Positions 1 through 9,634 of a DNA stretch of 64,000 nt are shown in pieces. The DNA comes from Vibrio sp. SCSIO 43135 (GTDB lineage Bacteria; Pseudomonadota; Gammaproteobacteria; Enterobacterales; Vibrionaceae), in assembly GCF_023716665.1 (NCBI RefSeq), contig NZ_CP071859.1, forward strand, positions 868,001 to 932,000, read 5' to 3'. How positions within the stretch are numbered: the first letter of the stretch is position 1; the number at the start of each line of letters is the position of its first letter. The notes beneath the pieces were generated by a model that saw only the letters and a program-made list of their open reading frames with translations, ran no database searches and had not been told where the DNA came from. The position numbers and the translations under genes were made by a program.

Positions 1-114
1 GTCGACGATAGGGTCTGCTTCAACTTTAAATCGGATAGAAGCAAAACCAAGTACAGCACCGAAAATGGCTGCGAGTACCGCAATGGCAATAACCGCAATT
101 AATATAGAGCTCAT
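1..114 (-). CDS. rsxB: Electron transport complex subunit RsxB/RnfB, N-terminal fragment
   Basis: The gene runs off the left edge, so only the first 38 codons are present. They begin [20 protein letters not shown], a single hydrophobic anchor, followed by a short stretch with [10 protein letters not shown]. This is how RsxB/RnfB starts: the anchor holds its ferredoxin-like Fe-S domains on the cytoplasmic face of the membrane complex. In Rnf/Rsx complexes RnfB takes part in electron transfer between ferredoxin and NADH, and in enterics the complex keeps SoxR reduced. The ATG overlaps the rsxA stop codon by one base (TAATG), so the two genes are translationally coupled. The identification rests on this short N-terminus plus the rsxA neighbour; the Fe-S part cannot be seen. 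Confidence 0.85.
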   Translation of the reverse strand, partial: MSSILIAVIAIAVLAAIFGAVLGFASIRFKVEADPIVD

Positions 115-695
115 TACAACTTCACCAACCCAGTAAAGCCCATAAAGGCAAGAGACATAAGGCCTGCAGTGATCATGGCAATCGATGCGCCTTTAAATGG
201 AGTCGGGACATCAGCCGCGGCGATACGTTCGCGCATCGAGGCGAATAAGATAAGCACTAGTGAGAACCCCACTGCAGCACCAAAGCCATAGACGATTGAT
301 TCGACGAAGTTGTGGTTCTCGTTGATGTTTAACAACGCGACACCAAGTACGGCACAGTTGGTGGTGATCAATGGCAAAAATATACCAAGTAAGCGGTAGA
401 GAGTCGGGCTTGTTTTATGTACCACCATTTCAGTGAATTGCACCACAACTGCAATCACTAAGATGAAGCTCATGGTTCTTAAATACTGAAGGCCTAAAGG
501 TGCCAAAACATAGGTTTCAACAAGATATGCGCACACTGATGCGAGAGTTAGCACAAATGTTGTGGCTAACCCCATACCTATCGCGGTTTCTAGCTTTTTA
601 GAAACGCCCATAAATGGACATAAGCCCAGAAACTTTACCAGTACAAAGTTGTTGACTAGGACTGTGCCTACCAACAACAAAAGATATTCGGTCAT
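114..695 (-). CDS. rsxA: Electron transport complex subunit RsxA/RnfA
   Basis: RsxA is an integral membrane subunit of the Rnf/Rsx complex, homologous to NqrE of the sodium-pumping NADH:quinone reductase. The protein is very hydrophobic, with about six membrane segments. It begins [20 protein letters not shown] and then has the conserved [12 protein letters not shown]; a second family motif, [15 protein letters not shown], follows in the middle. The frame is open for 20 more codons upstream, but starting at this ATG gives 193 residues, the usual family length, and the conserved N-terminus. It is the first gene of the minus-strand rsxAB operon and overlaps rsxB by one base. Confidence 0.95.
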   Translation of the reverse strand: MTEYLLLLVGTVLVNNFVLVKFLGLCPFMGVSKKLETAIGMGLATTFVLTLASVCAYLVETYVLAPLGLQYLRTMSFILVIAVVVQFTEMVVHKTSPTLYRLLGIFLPLITTNCAVLGVALLNINENHNFVESIVYGFGAAVGFSLVLILFASMRERIAAADVPTPFKGASIAMITAGLMSLAFMGFTGLVKL

Positions 696-912
696 AGTTA
701 TATAGTTTAGAAATTCCGATCCCAATATTATCGTGCTTTGCAAGCGCAATAACAACCAAGGAAAGCTAAGGTTTTATATCAATGGATAAAATTTAGCCGC
801 GTTTAAGAGGTTTTGTTGGCAAAGTACTGCTTGAATGAGCTCAGAATAGGAAGCGCGATAGCTCGGCTCACTCTGTTGTGTTGGTTTGGATCAGCAACTG
901 GTTGATACAACG

Positions 913-944
913 AAAAAAGCCCAATCTTTCGATTGGGCTTTTTT
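913..944 (-). terminator. Rho-independent terminator after tRNA-Asn
   Basis: An 8-bp stem, GCCCAATC/GATTGGGC, with a TTTC loop is flanked by A and T runs. It lies just past the 3' end of the tRNA-Asn gene and would end its minus-strand transcript. The symmetric A/T flanks mean it could also work in the other direction. Confidence 0.85.
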
Positions 945-952
945 CTAGAATA

Positions 953-1028
953 TGGCTCCCCCTGCGGGACTCGAACCTGCGACATACGGATTAACAGTCC
1001 GCCGTTCTACCAACTGAACTAAGGGGGA
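953..1028 (-). tRNA. tRNA-Asn (anticodon GTT)
   Basis: Read on the minus strand this 76-nt gene folds as a full cloverleaf. The acceptor stem is TCCCCCT/AGGGGGA, the anticodon loop reads CTGTTAATC with anticodon GTT, the T-loop is GTTCGAGTC, and the 3' CCA is encoded. It lies between rsxA and uvrB and is followed by a strong terminator. Confidence 0.97.
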
Positions 1029-1539
1029 AAAGTGATTCTGGCTATTGCCGGAAGCGGGGCGAATATTATCGGCACCTTAATTTGATGTCAACACTCGAGA
1101 GGACGAAAAAAGTAAAAAAACACGATAAAAAAGTCTTTACTTTTCTGTATCCCTTACGAGTTTTGGGCTCGAATTACTTATCCACCAATTTTGTGGATAA
1201 CTATGTTAATTAACCTTGAAAAACCAAATGATCGTAGAAGATGAATACTGAATTAGCGAGCAAGAAGTAGATGGTTAGCTATTGAAAATGTTGATGTTAA
1301 CAAGCGAAAACCAAGATAAAGAAAGCAGCAATAAGAGTAGGCGCTTAAAGGTGGTTTTTAGATAAAATGGGGAAAAGCTGTGAATGAAAATCCACGTATT
1401 AAAAGCAAGACTACGCATTGTAAAATGCATATTGCGGTAGCGAGGGCGAAAGATATTATCAAAGTTGCAATCGATGATCTAGAGCTGAAATCAATCATTC
1501 AACAAAATAGTGAGATATTTTGCTAACACTGTCATTAGA
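1029..1539. other. Long intergenic stretch before uvrB
   Basis: This is about 510 bases of A/T-rich sequence with no gene I can support firmly. One frame is open from a GTG at 1380 to a stop at 1524-1526 (48 codons, mildly basic, no family recognised). It has a purine-rich GGGGA seven bases before the GTG, but nothing else supports it. The tRNA-Asn promoter must lie near 1040-1090. Confidence 0.4.
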
Positions 1540-1555
1540 GTGTATATATGTACAG
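1540..1555 (+). promoter_or_regulatory. LexA (SOS) box upstream of uvrB
   Basis: The sequence GTGT-ATATATGT-ACAG differs from the LexA consensus CTGT-N8-ACAG at one base. It lies 40 bp before the uvrB start. Because uvrB is a classic SOS gene in gamma-proteobacteria, repression by LexA and induction after DNA damage is the straightforward reading. Confidence 0.8.
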
Positions 1556-1594
1556 TGAAAAGAATCAATAACGATAGCGCTTGTAGAGGCAGAA

Positions 1595-3625
1595 ATGAGC
1601 AAACTCTTTGATTTGGTGTCTGATTACCAACCGTCTGGGGATCAACCAACGGCGATTAATCAACTACTTGAAGGTCTAGATGCAGGATTAGCACATCAAA
1701 CATTGCTTGGTGTTACGGGCTCAGGAAAAACGTTTACCTTAGCTAACGTGATCGCACAAGCTCAGCGTCCCGCTATATTGCTAGCGCCAAACAAGACGCT
1801 TGCGGCGCAGTTGTATGGAGAGATGAAATCATTTTTTCCTAACAACGCAGTCGAGTATTTTGTCTCGTATTATGATTACTACCAGCCTGAAGCTTATGTC
1901 CCAACCACGGACACCTTTATCGAAAAAGACGCATCAGTGAATGCCCATATTGAGCAAATGCGACTTTCCGCAACCAAGGCTTTGCTAGAGCGTAAAGACG
2001 CCATTATCGTAGCGTCGGTTTCAGCTATTTATGGCTTGGGCGACCCTGATTCGTATTTGAAGATGATGCTGCATATACGCCGTGGTGATGTGATGGATCA
2101 GCGCGACATTCTAAGACGACTGGCTGAGCTTCAGTATTCACGAAATGATGTGGCGTTTGAGCGAGGGCAATTCAGAGTGCGTGGCGAGGTGATCGATATA
2201 TTCCCTGCGGAATCTGATCAAGATGCGGTGCGTATAGAAATGTTTGATGATGAGGTTGATTGTATCAGCGTGTTCGACCCGTTGACTGGCGCTGTTAAGC
2301 AGCGCGATCTACCGCGGTACACCATCTACCCTAAAACGCACTACGTTACCCCAAGAGAAAAAATTCTAGATGCGATTGAACTGATTAAAGAAGAACTTCG
2401 AACTCGTCAAACGTACTTAAAGGACAACAACAAGCTGCTTGAAGAGCAAAGAATTAGCCAAAGAACGCAGTTTGACATCGAAATGATGAATGAACTTGGT
2501 TTTTGTTCCGGTATAGAAAACTACTCTCGCTATTTAAGTGGTCGTGCAGAGGGTGAGCCGCCGCCGACCTTGTTTGATTATTTACCTCATGACGGTTTGT
2601 TAGTCATTGATGAGTCGCACGTGACAGTTCCACAAATCGGCGCGATGTACAAAGGTGACCGTTCACGTAAGGAAACGCTGGTGGAATTTGGCTTCCGGTT
2701 GCCTTCAGCTTTAGATAACCGTCCAATGAAGTTTGAAGAGTTTGAGTCGATTGCACCCCAAACGATTTTTGTATCGGCTACCCCAGGTAACTATGAACTC
2801 GAAAAGTCCGCCGATGAAATAGCGGATCAAGTAGTTAGGCCAACGGGCCTGTTGGACCCTGAACTAGAAGTGCGCCCGGTTGCGACGCAGGTTGATGATT
2901 TGTTATCAGAAATCAGAATTCGCTCGGCGAAAGATGAACGCGTGCTCGTGACTACTTTAACGAAGCGAATGGCGGAAGATTTAACAGAGTATCTCACTGA
3001 ACATGATGTGAAAGTTAGATATTTGCATTCTGATATCGACACGGTTGAGCGCGTTGAGATTATTCGCGATTTGCGACTAGGTGAGTTTGACGTTCTAGTA
3101 GGGATCAACTTGTTACGAGAAGGTCTTGATATGCCAGAGGTTTCTCTTGTCGCGATTCTTGATGCTGATAAAGAAGGTTTCTTACGTTCAGAGCGTTCTT
3201 TAATTCAGACCATTGGTCGTGCAGCTCGTAACCTTGAAGGTAAAGCGATCTTGTACGCTGATTCGATTACTAAATCGATGAAAAAAGCGATGGATGAAAC
3301 CAATCGTCGTCGAGAGAAACAGCAAGCCTATAACGAAAAAATGGGTATATCACCGCAAGCATTGAAACGTAATGTCAAAGACATCATGGAGCTGGGTGAT
3401 ATCACTAAGTCGAAGAAGCAACGTACAAATAAACAAGTACCGCTATCAAAAGTTGCTGAGCCTTCGCAGACTTATCAAGCTCTCACTCCTCAGCAGCTAG
3501 ATAAAGAGATCAGTAAGCTCGAAGCGCAGATGTACAAGCATGCACAAGATCTAGAGTTTGAATTGGCGGCACAGAAACGTGATGAAATAGAAAAGTTACG
3601 TCAGCAGTTCATTACTAACAGTTAA
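1595..3625 (+). CDS. uvrB: Excinuclease ABC subunit B (UvrB)
   Basis: UvrB verifies DNA damage in nucleotide excision repair: UvrA loads it, it opens the helix locally, and it then recruits UvrC for incision. At 676 residues it has the usual family length. Visible marks are the Walker A motif GVTGSGKT at residues 39-46, the damage-clamping beta-hairpin region [12 protein letters not shown], the DEAD-box-like VIDESH, the helicase motif QTIGRAAR, and a C-terminal UVR domain (about residues 635-670) that contacts UvrC. The ATG has a purine-rich AGAGGCAG ahead of it. An SOS box lies 40 bp upstream. The neighbouring qrr1-luxO-luxU arrangement is typical of vibrios. Confidence 0.98.
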   Translation: MSKLFDLVSDYQPSGDQPTAINQLLEGLDAGLAHQTLLGVTGSGKTFTLANVIAQAQRPAILLAPNKTLAAQLYGEMKSFFPNNAVEYFVSYYDYYQPEAYVPTTDTFIEKDASVNAHIEQMRLSATKALLERKDAIIVASVSAIYGLGDPDSYLKMMLHIRRGDVMDQRDILRRLAELQYSRNDVAFERGQFRVRGEVIDIFPAESDQDAVRIEMFDDEVDCISVFDPLTGAVKQRDLPRYTIYPKTHYVTPREKILDAIELIKEELRTRQTYLKDNNKLLEEQRISQRTQFDIEMMNELGFCSGIENYSRYLSGRAEGEPPPTLFDYLPHDGLLVIDESHVTVPQIGAMYKGDRSRKETLVEFGFRLPSALDNRPMKFEEFESIAPQTIFVSATPGNYELEKSADEIADQVVRPTGLLDPELEVRPVATQVDDLLSEIRIRSAKDERVLVTTLTKRMAEDLTEYLTEHDVKVRYLHSDIDTVERVEIIRDLRLGEFDVLVGINLLREGLDMPEVSLVAILDADKEGFLRSERSLIQTIGRAARNLEGKAILYADSITKSMKKAMDETNRRREKQQAYNEKMGISPQALKRNVKDIMELGDITKSKKQRTNKQVPLSKVAEPSQTYQALTPQQLDKEISKLEAQMYKHAQDLEFELAAQKRDEIEKLRQQFITNS

Positions 3626-3674
3626 TGTTATCGTTCACATTGAAGCTGGTTAAAGAAAGTAAGGTATTTGAAGC

Positions 3675-3770
3675 AAAAAAATAGCCAATAGAAATCAATT
3701 CTATTGGCTGTAATTTGTGAATACTAAGTTCACTAACAACGTCAGTTGGCTAGGTGACCCGTTAGGGTCA
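3675..3770 (-). ncRNA. qrr1: Qrr1 quorum-regulatory small RNA
   Basis: Read on the minus strand this starts TGACCCTAACGGGTCACC, a 5' hairpin. The conserved target-pairing core CTAGCCAACTGACGTTGT follows, then AGTGAAC, and it ends in an 11-bp terminator stem (AGCCAATAGAA/TTCTATTGGCT, 3683-3709) with a T run to 3675. This is the Qrr architecture. Qrr RNAs act with Hfq to repress LuxR/HapR-type mRNAs and activate aphA at low cell density. The gene is divergent from luxO, exactly as in other vibrios. The predicted 5' end at 3770 lies 12 bases after the sigma-54 -12 element, which independently confirms the boundary. Confidence 0.96.
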
Positions 3771-3780
3771 TTATTGATTT

Positions 3781-3796
3781 TGCAGTATTTGTGCCA
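3781..3796 (-). promoter_or_regulatory. Sigma-54 promoter of qrr1
   Basis: On the minus strand the sequence is TGGCACAAATACTGCA, matching the sigma-54 consensus TGGCACG-N4-TTGCA with the correct -24/-12 spacing. Counting 12 bases from the GC element places +1 at 3770, the first base of the conserved Qrr1 hairpin. Phosphorylated LuxO, encoded next door, is the known activator of such promoters. Confidence 0.93.
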
Positions 3797-3856
3797 GCCT
3801 CAAATGGCCATAATTGAGGCTATTTCACCATTTTTAAGTCAATCTTTGTCATAAAT

Positions 3857-3869
3857 TTGCAAAATGCAA
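3857..3869. promoter_or_regulatory. Probable LuxO binding site between qrr1 and luxO
   Basis: A perfect palindrome, TTGCA-AAA-TGCAA, lies about 90 bp upstream of the qrr1 start point, a normal distance for a sigma-54 enhancer. Further TGCAA half-sites follow at about 3877 and 3896. The form fits the TTGCA-type dyads reported for LuxO. Binding here could also affect luxO itself, since the site lies 49 bp before its start. Confidence 0.7.
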
Positions 3870-3917
3870 TTCGTAATGCAATCATTTAAACAAAATGCAA
3901 ATAACTATGGCTAGGCT

Positions 3918-5312
3918 ATGCAACAATCTACGGATGTTCACAAATCTAAATATCTATTGATGGTCGAAGATACGGCATCTGTAGCCGCATTGTACCGTTC
4001 TTATCTAACCCCACTTGGTATTGATATCAACATTGTGGGCACGGGTCGTGATGCCATCGATAGCTTATCACGTCGTACACCAGACCTTATCCTACTCGAT
4101 CTCCGACTACCTGATATGACGGGGATGGATGTGTTGTATAACGTTAAGCAAACACACCCAGACGTCCCTGTTATTTTTATGACGGCTCATGGCTCTATCG
4201 ATACTGCTGTTGATGCGATGCGCCATGGTGCACAAGACTTCTTGATTAAGCCATGTGAAGCAGACCGACTGCGTGTTACGGTCAATAATGCGATTCGCAA
4301 AGCGACCAAGCTACGAAATGAAGCCGGAAATGTCAGCAATCAGAATTACCAAGGCTTTATAGGCAGTAGCCAAACCATGCAAGCGGTATATCGCACTATC
4401 GACTCGGCAGCATCCAGTAAAGCCAGTATTTTCATTACCGGTGAAAGTGGTACTGGTAAAGAGGTGTGTGCGGAAGCGATCCACGCAGCGAGTCAGCGCG
4501 GTGATAAGCCATTTATTGCCATTAACTGTGCTGCGATACCGAAAGACTTGATTGAGAGCGAACTGTTTGGTCACGTGAAGGGTGCATTTACTGGTGCTTC
4601 CACAGATCGTCAAGGTGCAGCAGAGCTTGCTGACGGTGGTACGCTATTTTTGGATGAGCTGTGTGAGATGGACTTAGACCTTCAAACTAAGCTGCTTCGT
4701 TTCATTCAGACTGGTACATTCCAAAAAGTAGGCTCTTCAAAAATGAAGAGTGTTGATGTGCGTTTTGTTTGTGCAACCAACCGAGACCCATGGAAAGAGG
4801 TTCAGGAAGGGCGCTTTCGAGAAGATTTGTACTATCGACTTTACGTGATCCCACTGCATTTGCCGCCTTTGCGTGAACGTGGGGAAGACGTGATTGAAAT
4901 CGCTTATTCGTTGCTGGGTTTTATGTCGAATGAAGAAGGAAAAGGTTTTGTTCGAATGGCTCCAGAAGTCGTGGATTGCTTCAATCGATATGCGTGGCCG
5001 GGGAACGTTCGACAATTGCAGAACGTATTACGCAATGTGGTTGTGCTAAATAATGGAAGAGAGATCACTCTGGAAATGCTTCCTCCACCACTAAACTTAC
5101 CATCAGACAATCAAATCCGTATTCAACCTCAAGTGAAGGAACAAGTGTCGGTACACGACATATTCCCTCTCTGGTTAACGGAAAAAACAGCCATAGAGCA
5201 GGCAATCGAAGCGTGTGAGGGGAACATCCCACGTGCTGCTGGTTACCTAGACGTAAGCCCCTCAACGATCTACCGTAAACTCCAAGCTTGGAACGCAAAA
5301 GAAGAGCAATAG
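3918..5312 (+). CDS. luxO: Quorum-sensing sigma-54 response regulator LuxO
   Basis: LuxO receives phosphate from LuxU and, when phosphorylated at low cell density, activates the Qrr RNAs with sigma-54. Its 464 residues hold a receiver domain (about 12-125; LLDLRLPD with phospho-acceptor D61), an AAA+ domain (about 145-380) with Walker A GESGTGKE at 175-182, GAFTGA at 222-227 for sigma-54 contact and Walker B GGTLFLDE near 241, and a C-terminal Fis-type helix-turn-helix. D61 would be residue 47, the number used in the literature, if translation began at M15 (MVEDTASV). The true start is therefore open, as no strong ribosome site stands before either Met. luxU follows five bases after the stop. 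Confidence 0.97.
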   Translation: MQQSTDVHKSKYLLMVEDTASVAALYRSYLTPLGIDINIVGTGRDAIDSLSRRTPDLILLDLRLPDMTGMDVLYNVKQTHPDVPVIFMTAHGSIDTAVDAMRHGAQDFLIKPCEADRLRVTVNNAIRKATKLRNEAGNVSNQNYQGFIGSSQTMQAVYRTIDSAASSKASIFITGESGTGKEVCAEAIHAASQRGDKPFIAINCAAIPKDLIESELFGHVKGAFTGASTDRQGAAELADGGTLFLDELCEMDLDLQTKLLRFIQTGTFQKVGSSKMKSVDVRFVCATNRDPWKEVQEGRFREDLYYRLYVIPLHLPPLRERGEDVIEIAYSLLGFMSNEEGKGFVRMAPEVVDCFNRYAWPGNVRQLQNVLRNVVVLNNGREITLEMLPPPLNLPSDNQIRIQPQVKEQVSVHDIFPLWLTEKTAIEQAIEACEGNIPRAAGYLDVSPSTIYRKLQAWNAKEEQ

Positions 5313-5317
5313 AACCC

Positions 5318-5656
5318 ATGACTATTATGAATCAGGAAAAAATCGACCACTTAGCCGACGAAATCGGTAAAGAAAACGTCCCTGTTTTATTGGAAATCTT
5401 CTTAGGTGAACTCAAGATGTATATCGACAACTTGGGTGATGATGGAGTAGATAATCCGAGTTATCTAAAAGAAATCAGTCACGCATTGAAAAGCAGTGCT
5501 GCAAGTTTTGGTGCAGAAGCTTTGTGCCAACTGGCTATCGAAATGGATGCCAGAGCAAAAACTGGTGAGCTATTGGATAAAGAGAGTGATGTAGAAACAA
5601 TGGTGGTATTACTCAAGGATACCCAAGAGCAATACCTGCGCTTAGTTGCTCAATAG
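5318..5656 (+). CDS. luxU: Phosphorelay protein LuxU (Hpt)
   Basis: LuxU is a monomeric histidine phosphotransfer protein that passes phosphate from the hybrid autoinducer sensors (LuxN, LuxQ, CqsS types) to LuxO. The protein is 112 residues, close to the 114 of the V. harveyi protein. The Hpt motif [14 protein letters not shown] carries the phosphorylatable His at residue 55. The ATG at 5318 is five bases after the luxO stop, with GAAGAG as ribosome site inside the luxO end; a second Met three codons later is possible. The last 15 bases overlap the end of the convergent yvcK-like gene. Confidence 0.95.
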   Translation: MTIMNQEKIDHLADEIGKENVPVLLEIFLGELKMYIDNLGDDGVDNPSYLKEISHALKSSAASFGAEALCQLAIEMDARAKTGELLDKESDVETMVVLLKDTQEQYLRLVAQ

Positions 5657-6532
5657 CGTTTCGATAGCCGACTGCAGTTTGCTGCGATCATGACGCCAAT
5701 CTCGATTTGGCGAGGCTAATTCAGTGGTTACACAGTTCCAGCGCTCGGCTAACTCTGGATGAGGCTCGTCGCCTAGGACAATATCAATTTTCCGTGCTTG
5801 GCATGAGCGCTCACACCACTCTAATTTTTGTTCAAGTGTCATTCTTCCCGCAGGACCAAATTCCGGAGATAGGTTTTCAATAAACACCAGTTTTGCTTTT
5901 TGATTGTTCGCGATGGCTTTACCTATTTCAGGTAGAAGTAGGGGAGGCATAATACTTGTTAAAAAGCTGCCTGGACCAAGTACGATACAATCAGCTTGCT
6001 CAATAGCGAGAACCCCTTCCTTCGTTGCTGGAACTTCTGGTGATAAATCTAAGCGAAGCAAGTCTTCTTCCATTTCATCGACGCTGGTTTCACCAGTGAC
6101 CCAACGACCATCGACTGATAAAGCCGCGAGATCTGACGGGTGCTCAGACATAGGCACGATATTCACGTCGACTTTCAACATACTTCTGATGAGTTGAATC
6201 GCCTCTAGTGGACGAACCGAAAGGTTATCAAGTGCGGTGAGCATCAGATTTCCCAGGTTATGGCCATCTAGCTCTCCTGCACCTTTAAATCGGTATTCAA
6301 ACATCATTGAGCTTATAGACGGCTCAGTAATCAACTGATTAATACAATTGCGGGTATCCCCCCACGCAATGCCGCCCTGACAATGGCGAATACGGCCCGT
6401 TGAACCACCATTGTCCGTGGTAGTGACTATGCCAGTGGCGTTACTACCAAAGTCCTTCAGTGCGGCCAGCATACGACCTAGACCATGCCCACCACCAATA
6501 GCGACAACTTTGTTAGTTTTATACACAGACAT
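5642..6532 (-). CDS. YvcK/CofD-like protein (gluconeogenesis factor family)
   Basis: This is a YvcK family member (YbhK in E. coli), related to the 2-phospho-L-lactate transferase CofD. YvcK proteins bind UDP-sugars and influence cell shape and growth on gluconeogenic carbon sources in Bacillus; the role in gamma-proteobacteria is not settled. Visible family marks are the N-terminal [37 protein letters not shown] and [10 protein letters not shown]. The 296-residue length fits. It is transcribed away from moaA, with about 320 bases between them, and its end overlaps the luxU end by 15 bases, leaving no room for a separate terminator. Confidence 0.88.
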   Translation of the reverse strand: MSVYKTNKVVAIGGGHGLGRMLAALKDFGSNATGIVTTTDNGGSTGRIRHCQGGIAWGDTRNCINQLITEPSISSMMFEYRFKGAGELDGHNLGNLMLTALDNLSVRPLEAIQLIRSMLKVDVNIVPMSEHPSDLAALSVDGRWVTGETSVDEMEEDLLRLDLSPEVPATKEGVLAIEQADCIVLGPGSFLTSIMPPLLLPEIGKAIANNQKAKLVFIENLSPEFGPAGRMTLEQKLEWCERSCQARKIDIVLGDEPHPELAERWNCVTTELASPNRDWRHDRSKLQSAIETLLSN

Positions 6533-6729
6533 CTAATTCTTCTTATTCGTTTAAACTGAACTACAATCTAGATTAATTCATTCACAAACCCTACTCAATA
6601 GTAGGTAATTTGAGTAGTCGACGCGATTTTTTGACCCAGAGGGTAGAAACACGCACAATTATTAAGTATTTTATTGGTACAAAGTGTTTAATTGATTTAG
6701 CTACTATCACTCCACAATGAGTGGTAGTT

Positions 6730-6855
6730 GCCATAACTCCGAGCTCTGCAAGCTAAGTTCAGTAGTTAGATGGATAAGCGTGCAAAGCCAGTGACATATT
6801 GTCACAAGGGCATAATTGGAAATGATTCTGCCTCCCGTGTTTGGAAAGGTGTTCC
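6730..6855 (+). promoter_or_regulatory. Molybdenum cofactor (Moco) riboswitch
   Basis: The leader of moaA carries the conserved blocks of the Moco RNA motif in order: ACTCCGAGC near 6737, a variable hairpin (GTGACA/TGTCAC near 6791), GGAAATGATTCTGCCTCCCG at 6819-6836, and GGAAAGGTGTTCCGTGGCG near the start codon. The last block contains both the ribosome site (GGAAAGG) and the GTG start. Ligand-dependent folding would therefore directly hide or expose the moaA start, as described for E. coli moaA. A separate 9-bp hairpin (about 6700-6726) lies just upstream. Confidence 0.85.
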
Positions 6856-7845
6856 GTGGCGCAACAATTCGAAGATAGATTCCATCGCAAGTTTTATTAC
6901 TTGCGCTTGTCTGTTACAGATGTCTGTAACTTTAAATGTACATATTGTTTACCTGATGGTTACAAACCGTCGGGTAAGAAAAACTCGTCCTTCTTAAACC
7001 TCCCTGAGATCAAACGTGTTGTACGTGCGTTTGCCGATTGTGGTACGTCGAAAGTTCGCATTACCGGTGGTGAACCAAGCTTGCGTAAAGACTTTACCGA
7101 TATTATCCATACTGTCGCGCAAACTGATGGCATAAAAAAAGTCGCAACGACAACCAACGGCTACCGTATGGAAAAGCAGGTTGCCGACTGGAAAGAGGCT
7201 GGCCTGACTCATATCAATGTTAGTGTCGATAGCCTAGATCCTCGCATGTTTTATCAAATCACAGGCGAGAACAAGTTTAGCCAAGTGATGGCAGGTATCG
7301 ACCGCGCGTTTGAAGTCGGTTATGAGCAAGTCAAAGTGAATGTGGTATTGATGAAAGACCTCAATCACAGCGAGCTCCCCGCTTTCCTTAATTGGATTAA
7401 AGACAGACCCATCCAGCTCCGCTTCATTGAATTAATGCAAACTGGCGAAATGGATGATCTGTTCCACCGTCATCATGTATCTGGTGTAGCGATTCGAAAC
7501 CAACTGATTGCCAATGGTTGGTTACTCAAAGTTAGAGCCGCAAATGATGGCCCTGCACAGGTGTTCGTTCACCCAGACTACAAAGGTGAGATTGGCCTTA
7601 TCATGCCGTACGAAAAAGACTTCTGCGAAAGCTGTAATCGTCTTCGTGTCTCGGCAACAGGTAAATTGCACTTATGCTTGTTTGGCGATCATGGTGTCGA
7701 GCTAAGAGACTTGCTTGAAGATGATACGCAAGAAGCTGCGTTGATCGCTCGTATTCAAGATCAGTTACAAACTAAGTCGGTGAGTCATTTCCTTCATGAC
7801 GGTAACTCGGGCATGACGCCACATCTCGCTTCCATCGGCGGTTAG
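6856..7845 (+). CDS. moaA: GTP 3',8-cyclase MoaA
   Basis: MoaA is a radical SAM enzyme that, with MoaC, converts GTP to cyclic pyranopterin monophosphate, the first step of molybdenum cofactor synthesis. The N-terminal cluster motif CNFKCTYC has cysteines 24, 28 and 31. The second cluster uses C257, C260 and C274 ([16 protein letters not shown]). The C-terminus ends in the conserved GG. I chose the GTG at 6856 because it gives 329 residues, identical in length to E. coli MoaA, and the matching N-terminus [23 protein letters not shown] five codons upstream is in frame but lies inside the riboswitch. The gene heads the moaABCDE operon. Confidence 0.97.
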   Translation: MAQQFEDRFHRKFYYLRLSVTDVCNFKCTYCLPDGYKPSGKKNSSFLNLPEIKRVVRAFADCGTSKVRITGGEPSLRKDFTDIIHTVAQTDGIKKVATTTNGYRMEKQVADWKEAGLTHINVSVDSLDPRMFYQITGENKFSQVMAGIDRAFEVGYEQVKVNVVLMKDLNHSELPAFLNWIKDRPIQLRFIELMQTGEMDDLFHRHHVSGVAIRNQLIANGWLLKVRAANDGPAQVFVHPDYKGEIGLIMPYEKDFCESCNRLRVSATGKLHLCLFGDHGVELRDLLEDDTQEAALIARIQDQLQTKSVSHFLHDGNSGMTPHLASIGG

Positions 7846-7922
7846 CACAAACCAAACCATTCAGCGGCTGAGTTTGTGACTCGGCCTGCACAGTAATAAT
7901 TAGATTAAAAGTAGGTGAACAA

Positions 7923-8435
7923 ATGGGTCACGCAGAAAGCAAATTCCAACCAGCGAACATCGCAGTATTAACCGTTTCTGACACTCGTACAGAAGAAAAT
8001 GACACATCAGGTGGCTACTTAGCTGAGCAAGCGAAAGAAGCGGGCCACAATGTTGTTGATAAGCAGATCGTGATTGATGACATGTACAAAATTCGTGCAA
8101 TTGTTTCTCAGTGGATTGCTGATGAAAATGTACAGGCTGTGATGATCACTGGTGGTACGGGCTTTACGTCTCGTGACAGCACGCCAGAAGCCCTGATTCC
8201 ACTATTTGATAAGCAAGTAGAAGGTTTTGGTGAGCTATTCCGTATGGTTTCTTACGAAGAGATCGGTACATCGACGATTCAATCTCGTGCAATCGCTGGT
8301 TTCGCTAACCACACTGTTATCTTTGCTATGCCTGGTTCAACAGGTGCGTGTCGCACTGGTTGGACTAAGATCATCAAGCAGCAAATGGATGCGAGCCATC
8401 GTCCTTGTAACTTCATGCCACACCTATCGGTATAG
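7923..8435 (+). CDS. moaB: Molybdenum cofactor biosynthesis protein MoaB
   Basis: MoaB belongs to the MogA/MoaB molybdopterin-binding fold; in some organisms it adenylylates molybdopterin, while in E. coli its role is redundant. The protein is 170 residues. It shows [17 protein letters not shown] near the N-terminus and the binding-site block [17 protein letters not shown], followed by [13 protein letters not shown]. It sits 77 bases after moaA with its own AGGTGAAC ribosome site, and moaC follows after 17 bases, so it belongs to the same operon. Confidence 0.96.
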   Translation: MGHAESKFQPANIAVLTVSDTRTEENDTSGGYLAEQAKEAGHNVVDKQIVIDDMYKIRAIVSQWIADENVQAVMITGGTGFTSRDSTPEALIPLFDKQVEGFGELFRMVSYEEIGTSTIQSRAIAGFANHTVIFAMPGSTGACRTGWTKIIKQQMDASHRPCNFMPHLSV

Positions 8436-8452
8436 CTAGGAGTGGGACTACA

Positions 8453-8929
8453 ATGAGCCAATTTACTCATATCAATGCCTCTGGTGAAGCGAACATGGTG
8501 GATGTGTCTGCAAAAGCAGAGACAGTCCGTGAAGCGCGCGCTGAAGCGTTTGTACATATGGCGCCAGAAACGCTAGAGCTTATCGTCTCTGGTTCACACC
8601 ATAAAGGCGATGTATTTGCGACGGCCCGTATTGCAGGTATTCAAGCGGCGAAAAAAACATGGGATTTGATCCCTTTATGTCACCCACTTCTATTGTCTAA
8701 AGTCGAAGTTCAACTTGAGGCAATCGAAGCGGAAAATAAAGTACGTATTGAGTCAGTTTGTAAGTTAGCTGGTAAAACAGGTGTTGAAATGGAAGCGCTG
8801 ACTGCAGCTTCTGTTGCAGCTCTTACTATCTACGACATGTGTAAAGCGGTGCAAAAGGATATGGTGATTAGCCAAGTTCGTTTGCTAGAAAAGACCGGTG
8901 GTAAATCTGGTCACTTTAAGGCGGAATAA
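8453..8929 (+). CDS. moaC: Cyclic pyranopterin monophosphate synthase MoaC
   Basis: MoaC converts the MoaA product (3',8-cyclo-GTP) to cyclic pyranopterin monophosphate. The 158-residue protein has the family blocks [14 protein letters not shown], the active-site region [32 protein letters not shown] and the C-terminal GGKSGHF. The stop codon overlaps the moaD start by one base (TAATG), so MoaD translation is probably coupled to it. A ribosome site, CTAGGAGTGG, precedes the ATG. Confidence 0.97.
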   Translation: MSQFTHINASGEANMVDVSAKAETVREARAEAFVHMAPETLELIVSGSHHKGDVFATARIAGIQAAKKTWDLIPLCHPLLLSKVEVQLEAIEAENKVRIESVCKLAGKTGVEMEALTAASVAALTIYDMCKAVQKDMVISQVRLLEKTGGKSGHFKAE

Positions 8930-9174
8930 TGATTAAAGTCCTTTTCTTTGCTCAAACTCGTGAGTTAGTCGGTACTGATAGCGTGGAGCTAGAAGCTCAG
9001 TTCGAGACTGTTGAAGCGGTACGTGCTCATCTAGCAGTGCAACAGGGTAAATGGGAGCTGGCGCTTGAGCAAGGCAAATTGCTCTGTGCCGTAAACCAAT
9101 CGATTGTTCCACTGGATACTCAGATCACTGATGGCGATGAAATTGCGTTCTTCCCACCAGTAACGGGAGGTTAA
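8929..9174 (+). CDS. moaD: Molybdopterin synthase sulfur carrier subunit MoaD
   Basis: MoaD is a ubiquitin-like sulfur carrier. Its C-terminal glycine is thiocarboxylated (MoeB and a sulfur donor) and supplies the dithiolene sulfurs to MoaE. The 81-residue protein begins [13 protein letters not shown] and ends FFPPVTGG, with the required terminal GG. It overlaps moaC by one base and is followed by moaE after a single base, a packing that favours equal output of the two synthase subunits. Confidence 0.96.
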   Translation: MIKVLFFAQTRELVGTDSVELEAQFETVEAVRAHLAVQQGKWELALEQGKLLCAVNQSIVPLDTQITDGDEIAFFPPVTGG

Positions 9175-9175
9175 C

Positions 9176-9631
9176 ATGGACTCTCGAGTATCGGTTCAAT
9201 ACGAAGATTTTTCACTTGCACAAGAGTATGACCAGCTAGCACAGGGAACGTCAGCGGGGGCTGTGGTAACTTTTGTTGGTAAAGTTCGCGACATGAACCT
9301 AGGTGATGATGTTACGGGGTTGTCACTTGAGCATTATCCAGGAATGACTGAAAAGTCACTGCTGGAGATTTGTGACCAAGCCGAAAGTCGATGGCCACTT
9401 CTTAATATTCGAGTTATTCACCGTGTGGGCGATTTGGATATTGGCGACCAAATAGTGTTTGTTGGTGTATCAAGCGCACACCGAGGTGCCGCTTTTGAAG
9501 CATGTGAGTTCGTGATGGACTACCTAAAGACCAAAGCGCCGTTCTGGAAGAAAGAGCGGACGACAGAGTCGACACGCTGGGTAGAATCGAGAGAGTCAGA
9601 TGCCACCGCCGCACAGCGCTGGGAAAAATGA
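9176..9631 (+). CDS. moaE: Molybdopterin synthase catalytic subunit MoaE
   Basis: MoaE forms the heterotetrameric molybdopterin synthase with MoaD and inserts two sulfurs into cyclic pyranopterin monophosphate. The 151-residue protein shows AGAVVTFVGKVRD, LEHYPGMTE, HRVGDLDIGDQIVFVGVSS and the active-site lysine block YLKTKAPFWKKE. It is the last gene of the moa operon; a bidirectional hairpin terminator begins four bases after its stop. Confidence 0.96.
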   Translation: MDSRVSVQYEDFSLAQEYDQLAQGTSAGAVVTFVGKVRDMNLGDDVTGLSLEHYPGMTEKSLLEICDQAESRWPLLNIRVIHRVGDLDIGDQIVFVGVSSAHRGAAFEACEFVMDYLKTKAPFWKKERTTESTRWVESRESDATAAQRWEK

Positions 9632-9634
9632 TTG

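Noticed and set aside
803..985. Minus-strand 60-codon frame overlapping tRNA-Asn
   Set aside because: It begins inside the 3' half of the tRNA-Asn and runs through its terminator; the low-complexity product matches nothing.
6770..6997. Plus-strand 75-codon frame before moaA
   Set aside because: It runs through the Moco riboswitch and then out of frame into moaA.
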